From Erigeron canadensis (Eukaryota > Streptophyta > Magnoliopsida > Asterales > Asteraceae), in the NCBI RefSeq assembly GCF_010389155.1, contig NC_057761.1:21330501-21394500 (forward strand): DNA of 64,000 bases, given 5' to 3'. This document shows, piece after piece, positions 56,733-64,000 of this stretch. Below the pieces are notes generated by a model that worked only from the letters and a program-made list of their open reading frames with translations, did not search any database and had not been told where the DNA came from. The translations under genes and the position numbers were made by a program. The number at the start of each line of letters is the position of its first letter. Position 1 is the stretch's first letter.

Positions 56733-58626
56733 TTAAATCAGCTCCAATGGAAGGCTTTCCATTGCAACCTGAAATTTTTATAACAAACATAATATTCAGA
56801 ATTTAGAATAGATAGTGAATGATGAAATTTTACAAACCAACACCTATCCATTTTCTAAAAGCTTTTGGATCAGAGTTTTGCTGCACGTTGTACAATTCAG
56901 TCTGAAAATTGATAAGGATGGTGACCTTGAATTCAATTGAGAATGGTCTGCACAAAAGGTTGCAAAGAATGACATACACTTTAGCTGTCAGTCTGTCACC
57001 AAGGTACACGGGAGATACTATGAAATGACTGGAGGCAAATAGATATAAAATCCGAGGTGGGCGTACTTCAAAAGTGACACTTACGAAATCAAAGGGAAAC
57101 AATTATGATCAACCTTTCCGGCAGTTTATTGAGATCACTTGTGCTTTAAATGAATGGTGCAGTAAGCTATCTACAACTATAGTAGAACAATATCGTCTTA
57201 TTTATCATAGGATATTCTTTTGGGAATTTTGATATGCTTTAGATAACTTTTAACCAGTTTGACCGGTTCATTCCATTTGGACCATTTACTTATTAGTGCC
57301 TTTATTACGGCCACCCTGCCCCATCCTAAAAAGCAAGAGTCAATCATGGCTATTGGTTTTCCCAGTTCGACAGCTTTGCTGGGTACCAGTGGAACCCTGG
57401 GTTTGCCTGCTAGGTCAGCAAAGTTAGCTCGAGTGGGTTTTCCTGATTCCATAAGAAGGAAGGAATAATGATGTATGTCACACTTAATAACAGTGACTTT
57501 ATGTTACCCAATGCACAAGTCTATCGTGTCTACACTAAGATACAACATCAATATACTTCTTAAGTTTTATCGACTCGATAACATTTTTTATCTTTTACTG
57601 AAATCTTAACATTAAAATGGTGGCAATTTCACCCATTAACCTAATGCTCACTATAGCTTTGTTTTTTATCACTAAATGATCCAATGAGCTGGTCTTAAGA
57701 TTTGGTTAAGACAAGTCAAATGGGTCAACAAGTGCCTAAAATCACCTAAGGCTCAGTTTGGCTTAGTTTCTATCTCTAAGAGGTCCAATGGGCTAATCAA
57801 AAGATTTAGTTAAATGATCCACTCGGACGCTGATGATTACGCATTAAAAAACATTAAAACAAAACAAAATACACTGTTACACACACACATATCCGGCATG
57901 AAGAATACCATGGTTCCCTCCACCACGCCAAGATCATGGTGGTAATGGTATGGCGTCACATCATGGACGTGAACCACCGCATCTGATGTCCTAATAATGG
58001 ATAGTTGAAAAATTCTTAGAACCACAAAGCTTACTTAAACACCATATCCACCTCTATAACTCTATTCCTAATGGGCACTGCTAGCTGTTGGTAGAAAACT
58101 TTAATAATATACTGATATTATATAGTTTGTATAATCATTAGTATTTAGTAATTAATACACCAATCAGTTCTAGAAGAAAGGTTTAAGGAAAATTTTAAAA
58201 AGCTTTTAGGTCGCATGGCCCGTTCCACCTCTAATACTAAACTTTCAATAGAATATGGCACCGAACTCAGGGAGTCAACTACTTAACACTGTAAGCTCAA
58301 GGCTTATAATATTACTAATTTCACTGAACTTATCAACTTACCCAGCATAACATAAATAGACACAGACATATTACGGCAGACATCTCCAATTGCCATCTAT
58401 GGTACATAAAGTATGAAAGGTTTATTAAGAAAAAGGTGTGCCTGAGTAGTTTGAACTGTAGATGTTTCTCTCGCTATCTTTTCCCCAACCATAATCAACT
58501 TTAAACGGAGCAAGTGAATTTCAATGGAGTAGATAGGAGCTGCAAATGCTTCAACTGTTAGCTCTTCCACTAAAGGATCTGATAGAAGGCACTGACTACA
58601 AATTCTACTGGATACCTTAAAGCCAC
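56733..58626 (-). pseudogene. VPS26C-like fragment, unit 3
   Basis: Exons at 58,626-58,442 (185 bp, same length as unit 1), 58,396-58,342 (34 bp deleted, removing the LPRLLACPTVF-coding part), 56,947-56,848 (100 bp, open: PFSIEFKVTILINFQTEL) and 56,768-56,733 (VAMESLPLELI and stop). The donor after the RKW codons is changed from GT to AT, and the donor of the 185-bp exon reads GC. Upstream exons are absent. Confidence 0.85.
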
Positions 58627-58692
58627 CTATGCAAGTTAAAATGTGTCAGGTATAACAACATCATAATCAACTTAACAATAAAATTAGTAATA

Positions 58693-58985
58693 AACACGGA
58701 GAGCCATAAACACAGAACTTTTCCCACTCCCATTTGGACCTTTAACATTACGTTTGAATTGTTAGAATAATGTAGAATACGAATAATAATACAAAAAATA
58801 TATTTTAAGCAACTAGTAAGAAGAAGCCTTTTCACCGGTATTATATTACATGTCAACTTTCATTTCTGTGATGACTTAATAATATCAACCTCCGGTATAA
58901 AGATACCATCATCAGATTCCATGTGCCAATAGTTTCATCAGAATACAACCATGATCAAGTGAAATTCATAAATTAAGGCAATCCA
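58693..58985 (-). pseudogene. ABCD-type ABC transporter exons, unit 3
   Basis: Same two exons as in unit 2. The Walker A is GPNGSGKS, closer to the family consensus than unit 2's GPSGSGKS. The Walker A exon is cut at its 3' side near 58,693 by the deletion that joins it to VPS26C intron sequence, so the GLWP and VPQ parts are gone. The upstream exon (58,814-58,985) lacks part of the acidic linker. Confidence 0.75.
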
Positions 58986-59633
58986 AAATTATAGGAGGGA
59001 CATAACAATGAATTATAACTACCGATTTACGTATAATGGGTTGATTTGGGGAGTATTTTATACTAAACATATAAAACCAAATGGTTCAACCAGAAAGAGA
59101 CAAGGTAGGCTAGATTGAATGACAACCCATGTCTATTTTAACTGCATAAAGCCTTCTAAATTGCATTATTCAAACATTAAAGTTGTTTTCAAATAAATAT
59201 GTTCTTGTAATCATAATCATAGACTTATATATAATATTTACTCCTTGTCAGCCAAATTATCCCAAGTTAGCCAATACTTTAAAATGAACCTTTTAACCGA
59301 GCCAATTTTGGCCAGTTACCCAACCCATCAGCGTGCATATGTTGTGACAACTAATTATAACCACTATAATCGCAGTTAAAATTGACACAGCTTCAAGTAC
59401 GGATTGAGCACTTTCAAACCCACCAAATCCAAAGCCTACTAACAACTGACAAAGCTAAAGTTTCGCGTTCAGGGGTATCCGTGGTCTTTGGCTTATTGTC
59501 ACCACCTAGATAAACAAACTTGATGGGCATGAATACACGCTACATAATATGACCATTAAGTAAAATAATTATTTGCAGATTTAGAGTTGCTCAAATTGTA
59601 ACTCTGGTGAAAAATAATTATAAATTCTGCAAC

Positions 59634-59843
59634 TCAATACACTAACCCATGGACCTGCAACTCAGTCAAATCTGCCATCCTCCTTGACTCCCAAAACAAG
59701 TTCACAGCTAAGACACCAAAAAAAGAGGCCATGATGGCAAAGAAATACCAGTCCAAAAGAATTCCACCTAAGAAGACACGTCCTACTTTAACTGATAAGT
59801 TTGATAGAAAGTTTTCGTGTTTAACACTGCAGTCAACCACCAT
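59634..59843 (-). other. Conserved open frame of unknown nature in the repeat unit
   Basis: On the minus strand it reads a hydrophobic run (GGILLDWYFFAIMASFFGVL) that also exists in units 1 (near 43,300-43,400) and 2 (near 49,330-49,400), with differences and frame changes. It could be a membrane-protein exon fragment captured in the unit. I do not recognise the family and no splice sites are convincing. Confidence 0.3.
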
Positions 59844-60606
59844 TGAACGACATTAACATGTTATAATGACCCAAACAAGTTGATATGTATGTGGCCACCG
59901 GATCTTGAAAGACTTTGTACCATTCTATCCATTCATAAATCCAAGTCTACAGTTAAATTCTTGATCATGGCAATCGTGCAATTCATAAATACAATTTTTC
60001 CAAAACATTGCAGTCAACAAGCAATGGCTGACAATAATATTTGTAAACATGTTATGGACCCATAAGCTTTTTCTGTGTGTGGCCACTATCACTTGAAAGA
60101 CTTTGTGTGACCCTTGACTCAAAGTCTACTTATTCATTTTTAATTTTAGCCCTAAAAGCTAAAACTAATATTTATAACAAACTACAGTTATAAAACAATT
60201 AGACGTGCATATGTTATTTCTTTGCAATTATATCTACATAAGAAGTAACAAAGTCAGTTCACTTATTCTCATAAGTTATTTCTTCCTTTAAAGTAATTCC
60301 TAGGGATAACTCTAGAATCAATAAATGCAATAGCCTTCCTAACAAAAATATTTACCTACACAAACTACGAGATTCAAAATACAATTATTGTACATGACTC
60401 ATAAACATAACCACGTCAGTTTGAAATATTTGCAATTTCTATACTGCTGAGATACACTGCAACGTAAGACTGGATACTGTAATTTGTGATATTAGAAAAC
60501 GACGTTATTTTGGTCGCTGCTCACGTGCAGCTGTGAGTTGTCCAGATAACATTTTATAAATTAAAACTGAACATTGTAAGTTAAGATATTACAACAATTC
60601 CGTTGA

Positions 60607-63210
60607 TTAAATCAGCTCCAACTGAAGGCTTTCCATTTCAACCAGAAATTTTTAAAACAATATATTCAGGATATAAAATAGATACTGAATGATGAAAGCT
60701 TACAAACCAACACGTACGCACTTTCTTAAAGCTTCTAGATCAGATTTTTGCTGCACGTTATACAATTCAGTCTGAAATATAATAAGGATAGTAACCCCTT
60801 GAACTCAACTGAGAATGATCTGCACAAAAGATTGCAAAGAATGACACATAAACTTTAGCCGTCACAAGGGCGGTGGGAGATAATATGAGATGGCTGGAAG
60901 CAAATATATACAAAATCTCAGATGGGTATAGTTCGAAAGCAACACTTATACAAAGTCAAAGGGACTTAGGGAAACGGTTAAAATCAACCTTTCCGGCAGT
61001 TCATGGAGAATCGCTAGTTCTTTGAAGGAATATTGCAGTGAGCTATCTGAAACTATAGTAGAGCATAATAGTGTTGCCTATTCTAAGAAAGCCAATTGGG
61101 ATATTCATATGGGCATTTGGATACTCTTTTGGGTACTTGGATACGCTTTAGATAACTTTTAACCTGTTCGACCAGTTTAATCCATTTAGGCCATTTAATC
61201 ATTACGAGTATTTTTATTAGTACCTTTATTAAGGCCACCTGCCCTGGCTTAATAATCCAGATTGGCAAGTTCGTGGATGGCTGGTGGTTTTCCCGGTTCC
61301 ATAGGGTACTGGTGAAGTCCTGGGTTTGCTTGCCAGGTCAACAAAGTTGGCTCGAGTAGGATTTCCTGACTTACTGTCTTACTCCCCCAAAAAAATGATA
61401 AACTTTTAAATGAAGACAGTACCTCATTTAACCACTCTCAATGCCAATAATTTCAAATATTTAGCTGATGCAAAGCTTCAGAGACTCCCCATGATCGTAG
61501 TGCTAAAGATCTGAAGAGCATTAAGCAACAATTCATGGATACAAGTTCCTAAATTTCTTATATGTTGATTTATCAACTACCATCTATAATCTTACTTCAA
61601 GTAAACATCTAAGAAAAATTCCATGATTTCATACTAAGGAACAAACTATTTATGTCACCAACACTGACTTTATGTTACCTAATGCACTAGTCTGTCATGT
61701 CTACACTAAGATACAACATCAAAATACTTAACTTTTATCGACTCGATAACATCTTATATCTTTCACTGAAAGAGAACTTAATATTATATGGTGTCAACTT
61801 TAACCCATTCACCTAATGCTCAATTTAGCTTTGTTTTTATCAGTAATTCAGTAAATGATCCAATGAGCTGGTCTTAAGATTTAGTTAAGACAAGTCAAAT
61901 GGGTCAACAAGTGCCTAAAATCACCTAAGGCTCAGTTTGGCTTAGTTTCTATCTCTAAGAGGTCCAATGGGCTAATCAAAAGATTTAGTTAAATGATCCA
62001 CTCAGACACTGATAATTACAAATTAAAAAACAATAAAACAAAACAAAATACACACACACAATACCGGCATGAAGCACGCCATGGTTCCCTCCACCACGCC
62101 AAGACCATGGTGGTAATGGTATGGCGTCACATCCTGGAGGTGAGCTTCTGATGTCCTAATAATGGTTAATGGATACAACCTCCAAAATCACTTTTTGGAA
62201 AACATAGTCGAAAATTCTTAGGACCGCAGAGCTTACTAAACTCCATGTCCACCCTGGGCACCTGCTAATGGGAGTTGAAGTGTTGAACCACCCTGGGCAC
62301 TGCTAGCTGTTGGTAGAAAACTCAAAAAGTTTTCAGGTCGCATGGCCCGTTCCACCTCTAAATTTGAACTTTCAATAGACTATGGCACCGAACTCAGGGA
62401 GTCAATTACTTAACGCTGTAAGCTCAAGGCTAATAATGTTACTAACTTCACTGAATTTATCAACTTACCCAGCAAACACAGTTGGGCATGCCAAAAGTCG
62501 GGGAAGCATAACATAAATAGGCACTACGGCAGACATCTCCATCTGCCATCTATGGTACATAAAGTATGAAAGGTTTATTAAGAAAAAAGGTGTACCTGAG
62601 TAGTCTGAACTCTGAACTGTAGATGTTTATGTCGCTATCTTTTCCCCAACCATAACTGACTCTACACGGAGCAAGTGAATTTCAATGGAGTAGATAGGAG
62701 CTGCAAATGCTTCAACTGTTAATAGAAGGCACTGAGTACAAATTCTACTGGATACCTTAAAGCCACCTATGCAAATTAAAATGTGTCAGGTATAACAATA
62801 TCATAGTCAACTTAACAACAAAATTAGTAAATTAAAATTGCAATAAATCTAAGTGATATAAGTGCCTTATTTACACCCATTTAACTTGCTCTCTACAGTA
62901 ACTAAGTTTAATCACCAAGAGCAAATACTAGTGTAAATCCTTTATCCAATGACTGGACCGTTATGCTCTATAAGTACCTTTAACTAAATTTCTCTTACAT
63001 TTTACGAGGATGGCCCAAACTGATTTTTAGTGGACATCACAAAACGTAACACTCATTTACAAAAGTACATACATAATAAGTTTAAACGTAGCATGTAACG
63101 GTCTTCCATCATATACTGGTAATATGTCTCCTCTTTTTAGACATTTCAGTAGCACCTGGGACGAGTAGTAATCATGAAGACACCTGATCTCAACAGTAAG
63201 CAATGTGTGT
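60607..63210 (-). pseudogene. VPS26C-like fragment, unit 4
   Basis: Remnant of the TQRH exon near 63,210-63,170. Further exons are 62,766-62,596 (22 bp deleted, but its donor is a proper GT), 62,549-62,469 (8 bp deleted), 60,819-60,719 (one extra base, as in unit 2) and 60,642-60,607 (MESLQLELI-type end and stop, acceptor changed to TG). Every exon except the last carries an indel. Confidence 0.85.
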
Positions 63211-63531
63211 CTGTGTAACCCAAACAAAGGAACTAAAATAGAAACTAACTAAACAGACGGAGCAAGTCATATGGGTTCATAGTCACCATATGCATTATTC
63301 AAATATTATCAACCTCCATGGATATTTATAATAATTCATATATTCAACCCAACCCGGCCCCTAGTGGTTCAGTAAATAAAAAATCCCTTTTTGACGCCAA
63401 TCTTGAATAGAATATTAGTCGTTCTGAAATGAACTCCTTTTGACACATTACAGAACCGTCTCCACCAGGCCATTATCCTACCTCTAGAAAAAACAGAAAA
63501 CATTAAGCAAGAAGGGCAGAACAAAACTCAC

Positions 63532-63990
63532 CTTCTTTTCTGCCTAGTCATGTGAGAGATGATAGAAATTTTGATCTTATAAGGTTTCCAAGGAATGTAT
63601 AATATACCACAACTGAATTCACCCACGTCATTAGCATTGCGGGAAGGATTACCATTGCGTCCACTGATAATAGGCCAAAGACCACGGAGAGCCATAAACA
63701 CCAAACTTTTCCCACTTCCATTTGGACCTTCATTATCACGTTTGAAGTGTTAGAACAATGTAGAATACGATAATAATACAAAAAATATATTTTAAGCAAC
63801 CAGCAAGAAGAACTGAAGAAGCCCTTGCACTGGTACTATCTCACTTGTCAACTTCCATTTCTGTGATGACGTAATAATATCAACCTCCGATATAAAGATA
63901 CCATCATCAGATTCCATGTGCATCTCATCAGACGGAGATGAAGTGCCAATAGTTTCATCTGTAGGAATACAGCCAGGATCAGTTGTAATT
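63532..63990 (-). pseudogene. ABCD-type ABC transporter exons, unit 4
   Basis: The Walker A exon (63,727-63,532) reads GPNGSGKS, LRGLWPIISGRNG and CGILYIPWKPY, with the Q-loop Gln changed to Trp. The exon is extended at its 3' end relative to unit 2. The upstream exon (about 63,990-63,801) keeps MHMESDDGIFISE. The unit continues past the window, so more ABCD sequence may exist there. Confidence 0.75.
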
Positions 63991-64000
63991 CATAACTTGA

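Larger units (their letters stand above)
56388..60135. repeat. Segmental repeat unit 3 (VPS26C-ABCD)
   Basis: Full-width copy from the GTGCATATG left edge to the CTTTGTGTGA right edge, abutting unit 4. It is shorter than units 2 and 4, mainly through a deletion that brings the ABCD exon next to the VPS26C exon near 58,690. Confidence 0.85.
60200..64000. repeat. Segmental repeat unit 4 (VPS26C-ABCD), runs off the window
   Basis: Directly follows unit 3 in the same orientation. Most similar to unit 2. The right edge is beyond position 64,000. Confidence 0.85.

Overview
This is a gene-poor, AT-rich, repeat-dense window of plant nuclear DNA. Plant signatures are a CAX-interacting protein 4 (CXIP4)-type gene, Cf/EIX-type receptor-like proteins, plant Helitrons, a CACTA end, an LTR retrotransposon primed by initiator Met tRNA, and an endogenous caulimovirid. 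A eudicot is likely. I lean towards an asterid, but nothing here proves the family. There are no rRNA genes, CRISPR arrays or prokaryotic operons. The only protein-coding locus that reads cleanly from start to stop is the CXIP4-like gene at 15,625-16,527. Almost everything else is a pseudogene, gene fragment or mobile element.

Layout. 1-4,330: AT-rich DNA with two Helitron 3' ends and a truncated receptor-like protein (RLP copy 1). 4,329-8,640: a CACTA terminus, then a 3,007-bp LTR with primer-binding site and a cut-off gag. 8,640-10,470: repeat-like spacer with a striking array of GC-rich palindromes. 10,470-23,735: a tandem duplication of the CXIP4 locus. Copy A (10,470-20,155) has an intact gene and has been inflated by a 4.2-kb Helitron, a solo LTR, a MULE-like MITE and a hAT element. 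Copy B (20,205-23,735) lacks all four, carries its own foldback MITE, and its gene is frameshifted. The paired copies therefore give empty sites and exact borders for each insertion.

26,288-64,000: four diverged copies of a larger unit, all with genes on the minus strand. Each carries 3' exons of a VPS26C (DSCR3-like, Commander/Retriever-type) gene. Units 2-4 also carry, just upstream on the same strand, two exons of a peroxisomal ABCD-type ABC transporter that include the Walker A motif. Unit 1 holds a much more complete VPS26C gene, with an 8.7-kb block of endogenous pararetrovirus and minisatellite DNA inside one intron, bounded by ATT microsatellites. A second RLP (copy 2, broken by frameshift and deletion) lies between units 2 and 3. 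Its 3' flank contains a 1.1-kb non-autonomous Helitron whose empty site is preserved beside RLP copy 1.

The viral block contains one long minus-strand copy (coat-protein zinc knuckle, protease, reverse transcriptase, RNase H and two downstream ORFs), an inverted coat-protein fragment, and a second shorter minus-strand copy. All are degraded. Nothing here forms a working pathway. The interest is in how the duplications, insertions and gene-fragment chimeras were assembled.

Exon borders are read by eye from splice consensus and comparison between copies, and family names come from motif recognition without database search.
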